NCBI GenBank assembly: GCA_002281575.1 | Contig: NCGN01000002.1 | Span: 186,001-250,000 of the forward strand | Length of the DNA stretch: 64,000 bases | DNA from: Sphingobacteriia bacterium 28-36-52 | Lineage (GTDB): Bacteria; Bacteroidota; Bacteroidia; Chitinophagales; Chitinophagaceae | Direction: 5' to 3' | In this document: piece by piece, positions 1-9,647 of the stretch | Numbering within the stretch: the first letter of the stretch is position 1 | Layout of the letters: each line of letters opens with the position of its first letter | The notes under the pieces: model-generated | Told to the model about the DNA's origin: nothing | The model's input: only the letters and a program-made list of their open reading frames with translations | Database searches by the model: none | Program-made: the position numbers and the translations under genes

Positions 1-34
1 AATTCTCGTTAATAGCAAGAATAAATACCTGAAT

Positions 35-1243
35 ATGCAGCTGAACGAACGGATTTACAAGTTAAAAGGAGTCATCCAACATTATGCTTGGGGTGGTCAT
101 TCATTTATTCCCCAATTATTGAATAATAAGGAGGTCTTAGAAAAACCTTCAGCAGAATATTGGATGGGAGCGCATCCTTCTGCCCCGTCTATGATTTTAG
201 TGGGGAATGATTGGGTCAAATTGAACCAGCTTATTACTGAAGACCCAACAAATACCATTTCAAACTCAGTAATGAGTCGGTTTGGTGAATTGCCCTATTT
301 GTTTAAAGTGCTAGATGTAAAGGATATGTTATCTATTCAGGTGCATCCTACAAAAGAATCTGCTGAATTGGGATTTGCCGAAGAAAATAAAGCTGGTATT
401 CCCTTAAACGCGCCTCATAGAAATTATAAGGATCAAAACCATAAACCAGAAGTGATGGTAGCATTAAGTGAGTTCTGGTTATTGCATGGTTTTAAAAGCG
501 AATCAGCTTTAGAGGACGTGTTGTTAAACACGCCTGAATTAAAAATATTATTGCCCTTATTTAAACAAGAAGGAATTAAAGCATTATATCAGTTTGTAAT
601 GGAAATGGCGCAGGAAGATGTAAATAGTATGCTTGAGCCGCTAGTAAAAAGGGCCATTAGACTAAAAAAAGAAGGCAGCATCAATAAAACCGATCCCGGA
701 TGGTGGGCAGCCAAATTATATGAGGAAAATGGTTTAACTGAAAATATAGACCGAGGCATTTTTTCTATTTATTTTTTCAATATTGTAAAAGTGAATAAAG
801 GCGATGCTGTTTTTCAAAAAGCAGGAGTTCCACATGCTTATTTAGAGGGCCAGAATATAGAATTGATGGCCAATAGTGACAATGTACTTAGAGGGGGGTT
901 AACGCCCAAACATGTGGACGTTCCAGAATTGATGAAACATACTTTGTTTGAGTCGGTTGTTCCTGATATTATGAAGGGCAATCCGGGGGCTGGGGGAGAA
1001 CTGGTCTATCCATGTCCTGTTCCTGATTTTGGTTTAAGTAAAATTGAAATGAGCGCAGGAAAAGACTATCAAGCAACAAGTTTTTCTTTGGAAATTCTTA
1101 TTGTTACAGAAGGATCTGTGATAATAAACCAAAATATGGTTCTTAAAAAAGGGGAAGCTGCTGCAATTCTAGCTGAGACCCAATATTTCTTAACTGCAAC
1201 AGGAAACTGTACTATTTTTAAGGCTTTTGTTCCATCAATTTGA
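35..1243 (+). CDS. manA: mannose-6-phosphate isomerase, class I
   Basis: Interconverts fructose-6-phosphate and mannose-6-phosphate, feeding GDP-mannose and glycan synthesis or mannose catabolism in the cytosol. The 402-aa protein shows the type I phosphomannose isomerase zinc ligands in order: Q102 and H104 in the motif QVHP, E139 in HKPE, and H267 in PHAY. These are followed by the LRGGLTPKHVD stretch, which holds the family's catalytic Arg. Length is normal for the family. The first ATG of the frame gives a complete N-terminus, so the gene appears intact although it lies at the window edge. A weak hairpin follows it. Confidence 0.93.
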   Translation: MQLNERIYKLKGVIQHYAWGGHSFIPQLLNNKEVLEKPSAEYWMGAHPSAPSMILVGNDWVKLNQLITEDPTNTISNSVMSRFGELPYLFKVLDVKDMLSIQVHPTKESAELGFAEENKAGIPLNAPHRNYKDQNHKPEVMVALSEFWLLHGFKSESALEDVLLNTPELKILLPLFKQEGIKALYQFVMEMAQEDVNSMLEPLVKRAIRLKKEGSINKTDPGWWAAKLYEENGLTENIDRGIFSIYFFNIVKVNKGDAVFQKAGVPHAYLEGQNIELMANSDNVLRGGLTPKHVDVPELMKHTLFESVVPDIMKGNPGAGGELVYPCPVPDFGLSKIEMSAGKDYQATSFSLEILIVTEGSVIINQNMVLKKGEAAAILAETQYFLTATGNCTIFKAFVPSI

Positions 1244-1271
1244 TGATTATTCACATAATGGGTAAAAATGA

Positions 1272-1303
1272 AAGCCTTTCTTTCATGAATAGGCTTATTT
1301 TTG
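1272..1303 (+). terminator. weak terminator hairpin overlapping a -7 promoter box
   Basis: AAGCCT (1272-1277) pairs with AGGCTT (1291-1296) across a 13-nt loop and runs into ATTTTT, which could end manA transcription. The same bases contain TATTTTTG (1296-1303), a perfect TAnnTTTG -7 box placed 18 nt before the ATG of the next gene. Termination of manA and initiation of the DUF6580 gene therefore seem to share this short stretch. Confidence 0.45.
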
Positions 1304-1321
1304 TTTCCGAAATAGACTGAA

Positions 1322-1885
1322 ATGAAACTGAACAAACAATTTATATTTTCTTTAGTATTAATGGTTCTTGCGTCTGCAATTTACCGAGTGTTTCCAAATC
1401 GCCCTATGGGCTTTGCTCCTCAAATGGCTATTGCACTCTTTGCTGGCGCGCTATTTGTTAAAAATAAAAAGTTAGCATTTTTACTGCCATTGCTTTCTAT
1501 GTTTATTTCAGATGGCTTATACCAAATACTATACATGAATGGCCTAACTGAAATCTCCGGATTTTATGGTGGTCAATGGAAAAACTATTTGTTGATTATT
1601 GGTTTAACCAGTATTGGTTTCTTAGTAAAACAAGATAAAATGGCTTCTATTGCGGGTGCATCCGTTGCAGCTCCTACTATTTACTTTATCCTATCAAACG
1701 GACTAGTTTGGTTAGGTGGTGGTGGATGGCATAGACCCAAAACCATGGAAGGTTTAATGATGACTTATGCTGATGGATTGCCTTTTTACCCTAACAGTAT
1801 TTATTCTACCATCTTTTTTAGCATGGTGCTTTTTGGAGCATGGTATTTGATCAAGCGCAATGCATCTAAATTGAATTTAGCTTAA
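1322..1885 (+). CDS. DUF6580-like integral membrane protein
   Basis: A 187-aa, very hydrophobic protein with about five predicted membrane segments and little soluble sequence. Conserved-looking features are an early VFPNRPMGFAPQMA stretch and a GGGGWHRPKTMEG loop near residue 140. It resembles the DUF6580 family, sometimes compared with ECF-transporter substrate-binding subunits, but no substrate can be read from the sequence. It has its own -7 box at 1296-1303. Its stop codon overlaps the end of the convergent rnhA by a few bases. Family assignment is by recall; the function is unknown. Confidence 0.65.
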   Translation: MKLNKQFIFSLVLMVLASAIYRVFPNRPMGFAPQMAIALFAGALFVKNKKLAFLLPLLSMFISDGLYQILYMNGLTEISGFYGGQWKNYLLIIGLTSIGFLVKQDKMASIAGASVAAPTIYFILSNGLVWLGGGGWHRPKTMEGLMMTYADGLPFYPNSIYSTIFFSMVLFGAWYLIKRNASKLNLA

Positions 1886-2349
1886 GCATTTTCTGCTTCG
1901 TATACTTCGTCTATCAACAAGTGCTTTCCGTCTGCTGCTTGAGTAGCTAACTCATCGCATCTATTATTCATTGCGTTATCAGCGTGCCCTTTTACCCAAA
2001 CAAATCGTACCTGGTATTGCTTGGCTAATTCATTGTATTGTATCCAAAGGTCTTTGTTTTTTTTGCCGCCTTTAAAGTCGGTTTTTACCCAGTTCTGTAG
2101 CCATCCTTTTTGCACGCTGTCTACAATGTATTTACTATCTGTATAAATGGTAACAGGGATAGCGGTTTTGGTTAAAGATTGCAAAGCAACAATAACTGCC
2201 ATTAATTCCATTCTATTATTGGTTGTTAATCTATATCCAGCAGCAATTTCTTTTCTTTTTTGCCCCCATATTAATACGATGCCATATCCTCCTGGTCCTG
2301 GGTTACCTCTAGCGGCACCGTCTGTATAAATCATTAAATGATGAGACAT
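1882..2349 (-). CDS. rnhA: ribonuclease HI
   Basis: Cuts the RNA strand of RNA-DNA hybrids, removing primers and R-loops. The four carboxylates of the RNase H fold are visible: Asp in IYTDGAARGNPG, Glu in NNRMEL, Asp in IYTDSKY, and Asp in the C-terminal NNRCDELA. The WVKGHADN loop carries the catalytic His. I place the start at the ATG at 2349 (MSHHLMIYTDG), because the first beta strand begins there. An upstream in-frame ATG at 2376 would add nine residues and would overlap the stop of the carboxylase gene as TAATG. Translational coupling from that upstream ATG is the alternative. Confidence 0.92.
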   Translation of the reverse strand: MSHHLMIYTDGAARGNPGPGGYGIVLIWGQKRKEIAAGYRLTTNNRMELMAVIVALQSLTKTAIPVTIYTDSKYIVDSVQKGWLQNWVKTDFKGGKKNKDLWIQYNELAKQYQVRFVWVKGHADNAMNNRCDELATQAADGKHLLIDEVYEAENA

Positions 2350-2375
2350 GACACGAAATAAATACATTTTGTGCA

Positions 2376-4004
2376 TTATACCTGAAACACCCCAGTATTG
2401 AATTTTTCTAAATGCGGATTGTGGTTTGCTGCAGCTATACTTTCAGCAATTAATTGTCTTGTGTTTATTGGATCAATAATTTCATCCACCCATAATCTAG
2501 CAGCAGCATAATACGGAGTGGTTTGTTGATAGTATCTGTCTTTAATGGTATCAAGCAAGTGTTTTTCTTCTTCAGGGGTTACTTCACGTCCTTTTGATTT
2601 CATGGTTGCAACTTGAATTTGGGCAAGTGTTTTAGCTGCTTGATCTCCACCCATTACTGCAATTTTTGCAGAAGGCCAAGCATAGATAAATCTTGGATCA
2701 TATGCTTTGCCACACATGGCATAATTGCCTGCACCATAGCTATTCCCTATTATAATGGTTATTTTTGGAACAATGGAATTGGCTACTGCATTTACCAATT
2801 TTGCTCCATCTTTTATAATTCCGCTATGTTCGCTTCTACTGCCAACCATGAATCCTGTAACGTCTTGTAAAAAAACGAGCGGAATCTTTTTTTGATTACA
2901 GTTCATGATAAATCGAGCGGCTTTGTCTGCACTGTCGTTATAAATTACGCCGCCAATTTGCATTTCACCTTTTTTGCTCTTGCATACCAATCTTTGATTG
3001 GCTACAATCCCAACTGCCCATCCTTCAATTCGTGCATATCCACATAAAATGGTTTTACCATAATCTTGTTTAAATTGATTGAATTCACTGTTGTCTACCA
3101 TTCGTTCAATTATTTCTAACATATCATAGGGCTTCAAATTTCCCTCAGGTATGATGTTGTAAATTTCAGATGGATTTTTAACTGGCGCAACGGGCTTAAT
3201 TCGATCAAACCCTGCTTTTTCTGGAGCCCCAATTTTGCTGATGATTTTTTTGATATGGTCTAAACAATCTTGTTCTGTTTTAAATTTATAATCTGCTATA
3301 CCACTAATTTCAGTATGCGTAATTGCCCCACCTAAAGTTTCATTGTCAATATCTTCGCCTATTGCGGCTTTAACCAAGTACGATCCTGCTAAGAAAATAC
3401 TGCCATTGCCTTCTACCATCAAAGTTTCATCACTCATAATGGGTAAATAAGCGCCTCCTGCAACACAAGCGCCCATTACTGCTGCAATTTGTGTGATGCC
3501 CATAGCACTCATTCTTGCATTGTTTCTAAACACCCTTCCAAAATGTTCTTTGTCTGGAAAAATTTCGTCTTGCATAGGAAGAAAAACACCCGCACTGTCT
3601 ACTAAATAAATAATGGGCAGCCTGTTTTCCATTGCAATCTCTTGCATTCGTAAATTTTTCTTGCCAGTGATAGGAAACCAAGCACCTGCTTTTACAGTTT
3701 GGTCATTCGCTACAATTACACATTGTCTACCACTAATATAACCAATGCCAGCTACTGTTCCACCTGCCGGGCAACCGCCTTCGGCTTCATACATTCCAAA
3801 TCCAGCAAAACCGCCAATTTCTGTAAATGGTTGAGAATTGTCACATAAATAGGCAATACGTTCTCTAGCCGTTAATTTATTTCTTTCTTTTTGCTTCTCA
3901 ATTGCCTTTTTGCCACCTCCAAGTGCAATTTTTTCCATGCGCTGTTTCATTTCGCTCAGCATTAATTTCATCCAATCTTCATTGCGGTTTTCAGTCAAAT
4001 TCAT
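2376..4004 (-). CDS. acyl-CoA carboxylase carboxyltransferase (beta) subunit
   Basis: A 542-aa carboxyltransferase of the propionyl-/methylcrotonyl-CoA carboxylase type. It transfers the carboxyl group from carboxybiotin to an acyl-CoA. The two crotonase-like halves are recognisable: the N half with GGFAGFGMYEAEGGCPAGG and VDSAGVFLPMQDEIFPD, and the C half with QDVTGFMVG, GNSYGAGNYAMCG and AWPSAKIAVMGG. The last motifs form the oxyanion and biotin site. The GMYEAEGG region and overall similarity favour methylcrotonyl-CoA carboxylase over propionyl-CoA carboxylase, but substrate is uncertain. No biotin carboxylase or biotin carrier subunit lies next to it. Divergent from the GMC gene, with TATATTTG (minus strand, 4026-4033) as its likely -7 box. 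Confidence 0.88.
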   Translation of the reverse strand: MNLTENRNEDWMKLMLSEMKQRMEKIALGGGKKAIEKQKERNKLTARERIAYLCDNSQPFTEIGGFAGFGMYEAEGGCPAGGTVAGIGYISGRQCVIVANDQTVKAGAWFPITGKKNLRMQEIAMENRLPIIYLVDSAGVFLPMQDEIFPDKEHFGRVFRNNARMSAMGITQIAAVMGACVAGGAYLPIMSDETLMVEGNGSIFLAGSYLVKAAIGEDIDNETLGGAITHTEISGIADYKFKTEQDCLDHIKKIISKIGAPEKAGFDRIKPVAPVKNPSEIYNIIPEGNLKPYDMLEIIERMVDNSEFNQFKQDYGKTILCGYARIEGWAVGIVANQRLVCKSKKGEMQIGGVIYNDSADKAARFIMNCNQKKIPLVFLQDVTGFMVGSRSEHSGIIKDGAKLVNAVANSIVPKITIIIGNSYGAGNYAMCGKAYDPRFIYAWPSAKIAVMGGDQAAKTLAQIQVATMKSKGREVTPEEEKHLLDTIKDRYYQQTTPYYAAARLWVDEIIDPINTRQLIAESIAAANHNPHLEKFNTGVFQV

Positions 4005-4058
4005 ATACGAACAATTGTTAGTTTACAAATATAAGTGTACTTTAAGTATATTTAAGAT

Positions 4059-5663
4059 ATGACGTACGACTTTATCATAATTGGGGCAGGTTCAGCAGGT
4101 TCTGTGTTGGCATATCGATTATCAGAAAATCCAGAAAACAAAGTATTGTTAATAGAAGCAGGTGGTCCAGATAAAAAAACAGAAATACATATTCCGGGCG
4201 CTTACGGTGAACTTCATCGTTCTGAAGTAGATTGGCAATTTTGGGGTACCCCTCAGCCTTCATTGAATAATCGAAAATTATATATTCCAAGAGGAAAAAC
4301 CCTTGGGGGAAGTAGTTCTACCAATGCCATGGCTTATGTTAGAGGAAATAAGGCAGACTTTGATGAGTGGGCAGAATTGGGAAATCCTGGTTGGTCGTAT
4401 GAAAAAGTATTACCGTATTTTATTAAATCAGAATTTAATGAAAATATTGAGTCTGCTTTTCATGGCCAGGATGGTCCTATGCATATTAGTTATGCTAAAC
4501 AACCCAGTGTGTTTGCAGAAGCCTTTGTGGATGCCTGTGAACAAATTGGGATAACTAAAAATGAAGATTATAACGGAGCTGTTCAAGAGGGTGCCCATTT
4601 TTTGCAGTTTAATATTAAAAACAACAAGCGCTTTAGTGCAGCAGATGCATTTTTGAAGCCCGCTATGAAAAGAAAAAATTTGGTTGTGAAAACCAATACA
4701 AGGGTAAAGCGCGTAATCATTGAAAATGGAAGGGCAGTAGGGGTTGAAGTGTCATCAGCTTATACTCAATCTGAAAGAATAAATTGTAATAAAGAAGTCT
4801 TATTGTCGGCGGGTGCCATTCAATCGCCCCAGCTATTGATGCTTTCAGGAATTGGCGACTCAACTGAACTGAAAAGAGTTGGAATTGATGTTTTGGTTGC
4901 ATTGTCTGGTGTTGGAAAAAATTTGCAAGATCATTTTTGGAGTGGTGTAACAATTGAAACGAATACTCCTTCAGCCAATTCCTTGCTGAAACCTTGGAAC
5001 AAGACTAAAGCTATTTTACAACATATATTGTTTAAGAAAGGACCATTAGGTAATAGCCCTTTAGAAGCCAATGCTTTTATTCAAATGCAATCGAATCAAT
5101 CTAGGCCCGATATACAATTTCATTTTGCTCCCATTGGCATAGCCCAAGATTATTCAACTGATATTTATAATTTGAAAACTTTCCCTACTACCGATAGAAT
5201 TTCAATCATGTCAATTTTGTTGCACCCTGAAAGTAGGGGTACAATAGGGTTAAAATCGGCAAATCCTTCCGATAGTGTTATTATTAATCATCAAGCACTT
5301 AGTGCTGAAAATGATCAATTGCTATTATTAAAAGCCATTAGAAAGTCTATTGGTATTTTGAATGCGCCAGCATTGGCAGCTTATGCTAATGGAACAAGTT
5401 CATTTCCAGCAGAAGACGCTTCTGATGATGTTATTTTGGACCATATTCAAAAAACATTAGAAACTTTGTATCATCCTGTTGGAACCTGCAAAATGGGAAT
5501 TGACCCTTTAGCGGTTGTTGATCATACATTAAAAGTTAAAAAAGTAAAAGGATTAAGAGTGATAGACGCATCCGTAATGCCTACCATTGTTTCAGGTAAT
5601 ACCAATGCAGCTACCATAATGATAGCTGAAAAAGCAGCCGATATGATACTTTCAGGTAATTAA
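4059..5663 (+). CDS. GMC family FAD oxidoreductase (choline dehydrogenase-like)
   Basis: A flavin-dependent alcohol dehydrogenase or oxidase of 534 aa. The N-terminal Rossmann motif GAGSAGS (residues 9-15) is followed by an Ala-Gly acidic strand end (LIEAGG). The GMC signature 1 appears in PRGKTLGGSSSTNAM, and signature 2 in GAIQSPQLLMLSGIG. The catalytic His is H472 in YHPVGTCKMG, and the second active-site residue is an Asn near 514 in SGNTNAA. The nearest named relatives are choline and alcohol dehydrogenases. No betaine pathway genes are nearby, so the substrate cannot be stated. No signal peptide is visible. The upstream TATATTTA lies 4 nt before the ATG. Confidence 0.88.
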   Translation: MTYDFIIIGAGSAGSVLAYRLSENPENKVLLIEAGGPDKKTEIHIPGAYGELHRSEVDWQFWGTPQPSLNNRKLYIPRGKTLGGSSSTNAMAYVRGNKADFDEWAELGNPGWSYEKVLPYFIKSEFNENIESAFHGQDGPMHISYAKQPSVFAEAFVDACEQIGITKNEDYNGAVQEGAHFLQFNIKNNKRFSAADAFLKPAMKRKNLVVKTNTRVKRVIIENGRAVGVEVSSAYTQSERINCNKEVLLSAGAIQSPQLLMLSGIGDSTELKRVGIDVLVALSGVGKNLQDHFWSGVTIETNTPSANSLLKPWNKTKAILQHILFKKGPLGNSPLEANAFIQMQSNQSRPDIQFHFAPIGIAQDYSTDIYNLKTFPTTDRISIMSILLHPESRGTIGLKSANPSDSVIINHQALSAENDQLLLLKAIRKSIGILNAPALAAYANGTSSFPAEDASDDVILDHIQKTLETLYHPVGTCKMGIDPLAVVDHTLKVKKVKGLRVIDASVMPTIVSGNTNAATIMIAEKAADMILSGN

Positions 5664-5715
5664 AGTGTCATAGTTACACATTGTTTACTATTTTAGCGTC
5701 AATAAATTTTTTCCA

Positions 5716-8625
5716 TTGGCTACTTCAAAAAAAACGATTGCTGCAAAGGAGGAACTTCCTGTTGTAGAAAAAAAAGGGAAAGCTATTGTTGCTGATCAAA
5801 AAACTGCTGTAAAAAAAACAGTAGTGAAAAAAGCTTCAGTAGAAAAAACTACTGTTAAGAAAACGGCAGTCAAAAAAACTGCCGTAAAGCAAAAAATAGA
5901 AAAGTCGGCAACAAAAACTACTCCTATTAAACTGCATTTTCAATTACGTTATCATACAGCGTTTGGTCAGAATCTTTTTTTAATTGGGAACCATGTTTTA
6001 TTGGGTAACGGCGATATAGCAAATGCAGTACCCATGCAATATTTAAATGAACAGGCATGGACTGTAAATATTGATTGGGTAGATGATTCAACAAATGAAC
6101 CCGTTCAGTACAATTATGTTTTGATGAATCCAGACGGTTCAACCATCGTAGATTGGGGTTCGGACAGAGCAATCAATATTCAATCGTATAAAGCAAATCA
6201 AATTCAAATTATAGATACCTGGAATCATGCAGGCTATTATGAAAATGCTTTTTACACAGAAGCTTTTCAAAAAGTATTATTAAAGGATGCTCACACTGAA
6301 AGTAAAATAAAGGCAGAAAAATCAGCCACACATTTATTTCGAGTTAAAAGTCCATTGCTTTCCAAAAACCAAATTATTTGTATTTCGGGTTCATTTAGTA
6401 AGGCAAATAATTGGTCTGAAGAAAATTTGGTACTAATGCAGAAAAAAGCGGAAGATCCTTTTTTTGAAATTAGCTTGAACCTAAGTAAAGACCAATTCCC
6501 TATTGCATATAAATATGGAGTGTATGATTTGGAACTAAAGAAATTGGTTCAATTTGAGTCTGGCGATAATAGAGTATTGCATCATCAAATTATTAAAAAC
6601 CAAATTACCATTGTAAATGATGGGTTCACCTATTTACCCAATCAAACATGGAAAGGGGCCGGAGTTGCCATACCGGTATTTAGTTTGCGGAGCCAATCTA
6701 GTTTTGGTGTGGGTGAATTCACTGATTTGATTAAAATGGCAGATTGGGCATCAATGGTAGGATTAAAAATGATTCAACTTTTGCCAGTAAATGATACTAC
6801 TGCAACGAATACCAATAAAGACTCTTATCCTTACGCAGCTATTTCTGCATTTGCCTTGCACCCTTTATATCTTAATTTGGCTAAAATTGCTGGCAAGGCG
6901 CACGCAAAACAGTTGCAGCAATTAGAAAAAGATCGATTGCAATTAAATGCATTGGCTAATGTGGATTATGGAACAGTGATTAATTTGAAATTGAGTTTTG
7001 CAAAAAAAGTTTTTCAATCAGTAGGGAAGGAGTTACTTGAAGATAAATCCTTTGTTTCATTCTTTGAGCAGAATAAATATTGGTTGGTTTCCTATGCTGC
7101 ATTTTGTTATTTGAGAGATGAGTATGGTACGGTTGATTTTGGGAAATGGCCTGCATACAAAAATTATAACGAGAAAGATATTGCTGAATTGACCAACCAT
7201 CAATCTGCTGCTTACCAGGATATTGCATTTTATTATTTTTTGCAGTATCACTTGCATCTTCAATTAAAGGAAGCAACTGCTTATGCCCACGGAAAGGGAG
7301 TAATTATAAAGGGTGATATTGCGATTGGGGTATTTAGATACGGCGCAGATACCTGGCAGCATCCAGATTTGTTTCATATGGATTTTCAAGCAGGTGCGCC
7401 ACCTGATGACTTTGCAGTCACTGGTCAAAATTGGGGCTTCCCCACTTATAACTGGCAACGGATGCAAGAAGATGGGTTTGCTTGGTGGAAGCAACGTTTT
7501 GAGCAAATGAGTCATTATTTTGACGCTTTTAGAATAGACCATATCCTTGGATTTTTTAGAATTTGGAGTATTCCTCTGAACGCTGTAGAAGGAATTATGG
7601 GGCATTTTGTTCCTGCTATTCCCATAGCACTTTCAACTTTTGCTCAACAAGGTATCTGGTTCAATTATAATCGTTACACAAAACCTTATATAACAGATGC
7701 TGTTTTATGGGAAGTGTTTGGATATGATAATGAATTGGTTAAAAGCATGTTCTTGATTAATCATAAAGATGGAACATATGCTTTGAAAAATGGATTTGAA
7801 ACACAAAGACAAGTAGAACAACATTTTGCTACGCTAGATCAAGATATTTACCACGAAAAAATTAAAAAGGGTCTATTTAGTTTAATCAGTAATATTATTC
7901 TGTTTGATGCAGATGGCACTGGGGAATATTTTCATTTTAGGTATGGTATAGAGAATACTTCAACATTTAAAAATTTGGATTACAGTACTCAGCAACAGTT
8001 GCGTAGCTTATATTTGAATTATTTCTTTAAGCAGCAAGACGATTTCTGGAAAAAAGAAGCCTATAATAAGTTGCCTGCTTTAAAGAGGGTGACCAATATG
8101 TTGGTTTGTGGCGAAGACTTAGGAATGGTTCCAGGTTGTGTGCCAGAAGTAATGCAGCAGATGGGATTATTGAGTTTAGAAATTCAGCGAATGCCAAAGA
8201 ATCCGGATACAGCATTTTTTCATCCTAATGATGCTCCTTACTTGAGTGTTGTAACTCCTTCTACCCACGATATGAGTACCATAAGAGGGTGGTGGGAAGA
8301 AGATAAAAATAAGATTCAACATTTCTATAATCACGAATTAGGGCAGTGGGGTGATGCCCCTTATTATTGCGAAGCATGGATTAATAAGGCAATCGTATTG
8401 CAACACCTTTATTCACCAGCAATGTGGAGTGTTTTTCAAATACAAGACTTAATGGGAATGAGTGAAAAAATCAGAAGAGAAGATCCTTTAGAAGAGCAAA
8501 TAAATGTTCCTGCAAATCCTAACCATTATTGGTGTTATCGTATGCATACAACTATAGAATCGTTATTGTCATCTAATGATTTTAATGATGAGTTATTGGC
8601 TTTTATTAAAAAATCAGGGAGATAA
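5716..8625 (+). CDS. malQ: 4-alpha-glucanotransferase (GH77, DPE2-like) with Lys-rich N-terminal tail
   Basis: Transfers alpha-1,4-glucan segments in glycogen and maltodextrin metabolism. The 969-aa protein has a Lys/Ala/Thr/Val-rich tail (about residues 1-68, with repeated VKKTA units), two CBM20-like starch-binding domains (about 72-170 and 205-310), then the GH77 catalytic domain. Catalytic residues are visible: the Asp nucleophile near 608 in RIDHILGFFR, the acid/base Glu near 800 in CGEDLGM, and the transition-state Asp near 852 in STHDMSTIRGW. The tandem CBM20 plus insertion layout matches plant DPE2-type enzymes. The start is TTG: no ATG occurs until about residue 106, and TATTTTAG lies just upstream. 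The H1-like tail is odd for this enzyme. Confidence 0.9.
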   Translation: MATSKKTIAAKEELPVVEKKGKAIVADQKTAVKKTVVKKASVEKTTVKKTAVKKTAVKQKIEKSATKTTPIKLHFQLRYHTAFGQNLFLIGNHVLLGNGDIANAVPMQYLNEQAWTVNIDWVDDSTNEPVQYNYVLMNPDGSTIVDWGSDRAINIQSYKANQIQIIDTWNHAGYYENAFYTEAFQKVLLKDAHTESKIKAEKSATHLFRVKSPLLSKNQIICISGSFSKANNWSEENLVLMQKKAEDPFFEISLNLSKDQFPIAYKYGVYDLELKKLVQFESGDNRVLHHQIIKNQITIVNDGFTYLPNQTWKGAGVAIPVFSLRSQSSFGVGEFTDLIKMADWASMVGLKMIQLLPVNDTTATNTNKDSYPYAAISAFALHPLYLNLAKIAGKAHAKQLQQLEKDRLQLNALANVDYGTVINLKLSFAKKVFQSVGKELLEDKSFVSFFEQNKYWLVSYAAFCYLRDEYGTVDFGKWPAYKNYNEKDIAELTNHQSAAYQDIAFYYFLQYHLHLQLKEATAYAHGKGVIIKGDIAIGVFRYGADTWQHPDLFHMDFQAGAPPDDFAVTGQNWGFPTYNWQRMQEDGFAWWKQRFEQMSHYFDAFRIDHILGFFRIWSIPLNAVEGIMGHFVPAIPIALSTFAQQGIWFNYNRYTKPYITDAVLWEVFGYDNELVKSMFLINHKDGTYALKNGFETQRQVEQHFATLDQDIYHEKIKKGLFSLISNIILFDADGTGEYFHFRYGIENTSTFKNLDYSTQQQLRSLYLNYFFKQQDDFWKKEAYNKLPALKRVTNMLVCGEDLGMVPGCVPEVMQQMGLLSLEIQRMPKNPDTAFFHPNDAPYLSVVTPSTHDMSTIRGWWEEDKNKIQHFYNHELGQWGDAPYYCEAWINKAIVLQHLYSPAMWSVFQIQDLMGMSEKIRREDPLEEQINVPANPNHYWCYRMHTTIESLLSSNDFNDELLAFIKKSGR

Positions 8626-8633
8626 ATAAAACA

Positions 8634-9647
8634 GTGATACTTCAATTTACTCAAACCAATTTTCCTTTTGTAGATGCATTTACCATCTCTAATGGGAGAA
8701 CAAAAACACATCAGACAGCATTGTTGGTAGCTTTGTCTGTTGGGCCGTTTATTGGCTATGGCGAAGCCCCTGCAATTGCGTATTACAATATTACAGTAGA
8801 TCAAATGGTAGCCGATTTAACAAAAAAGCAAAAGTTGGTAGAAAAGTTTGCTTTAACCGATCCCGAAAGATATTGGCACTATTTGCATCACTTGTTTCCT
8901 CAAAATCCTTTTTTGGTTTCTGCACTCGATATGGCAGGGTGGGATCTTTTTGGCCAAATGAAAGCGAAACCCTTATATCAATTATGGAATACAGAATGGA
9001 AAGAGGAATTACCAAAATGTGATTACACAATTGGAATTGATTCTATTGAAAAAATGGTTCAAAAAATGAAGGCGAAGCCCTGGCCCATTTATAAAATAAA
9101 ACTGGGAACGCCAGACGATATAGGTATAATTCAAACCCTACGTAAGCATACTGATGCGCTTTTTAGGGTTGATGCCAATGCAGGTTGGACAACAGAACAG
9201 GCTTTAAAATTGATTCCCGAGTTAGCCCAACTCGGGGTTGAGTTTATAGAGCAGCCATTGGCTAAAGACAATTGGGAGGGGATGAAAATATTATTTAATC
9301 AATCTACTTTACCCTTGATAGCAGATGAGTCATGTGTAACCGAGCAAGATGTAGCAAAATGTGTAGGTCATTTTCATGGTATCAATATCAAATTAACTAA
9401 GTGTAGTGGTATTACTCCTGCTAGAAGAATGATTCTTGAAGCAAGATCGTTTGGGCTAAAAGTAATGATGGGAAGTATGAATGAGTCGGTAATTGGGTCT
9501 GCCGCAATTGGTCATTTCTTACCCCAACTAGATTATGTTGATATGGATGGCCCATTGTTGCTTGCAGAAGCAAATGCAAAAGGGGTAGATTATGAACAAG
9601 GGAAAGTAATGCTATCTAATAAACCTGGATTAGGAATTTTCTTTTAG
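8634..9647 (+). CDS. dipeptide epimerase (enolase superfamily, L-Ala-D/L-Glu epimerase-like)
   Basis: A 337-aa member of the muconate cycloisomerase subgroup of the enolase superfamily. It probably epimerises L-Ala-D-Glu from murein recycling or a related dipeptide. Visible residues are the catalytic Lys pair in YKIKLG, the metal ligands in RVDANAGW, EQPL and IADES, and the second catalytic Lys in NIKLTKCSGI. The C-terminal DMDGPLLL is typical of dipeptide epimerases. The start is GTG, 8 bp after malQ, so the two may be co-transcribed. The exact dipeptide cannot be inferred. The 3' end overlaps the convergent NUDIX gene by 18 bp. Confidence 0.85.
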   Translation: MILQFTQTNFPFVDAFTISNGRTKTHQTALLVALSVGPFIGYGEAPAIAYYNITVDQMVADLTKKQKLVEKFALTDPERYWHYLHHLFPQNPFLVSALDMAGWDLFGQMKAKPLYQLWNTEWKEELPKCDYTIGIDSIEKMVQKMKAKPWPIYKIKLGTPDDIGIIQTLRKHTDALFRVDANAGWTTEQALKLIPELAQLGVEFIEQPLAKDNWEGMKILFNQSTLPLIADESCVTEQDVAKCVGHFHGINIKLTKCSGITPARRMILEARSFGLKVMMGSMNESVIGSAAIGHFLPQLDYVDMDGPLLLAEANAKGVDYEQGKVMLSNKPGLGIFF

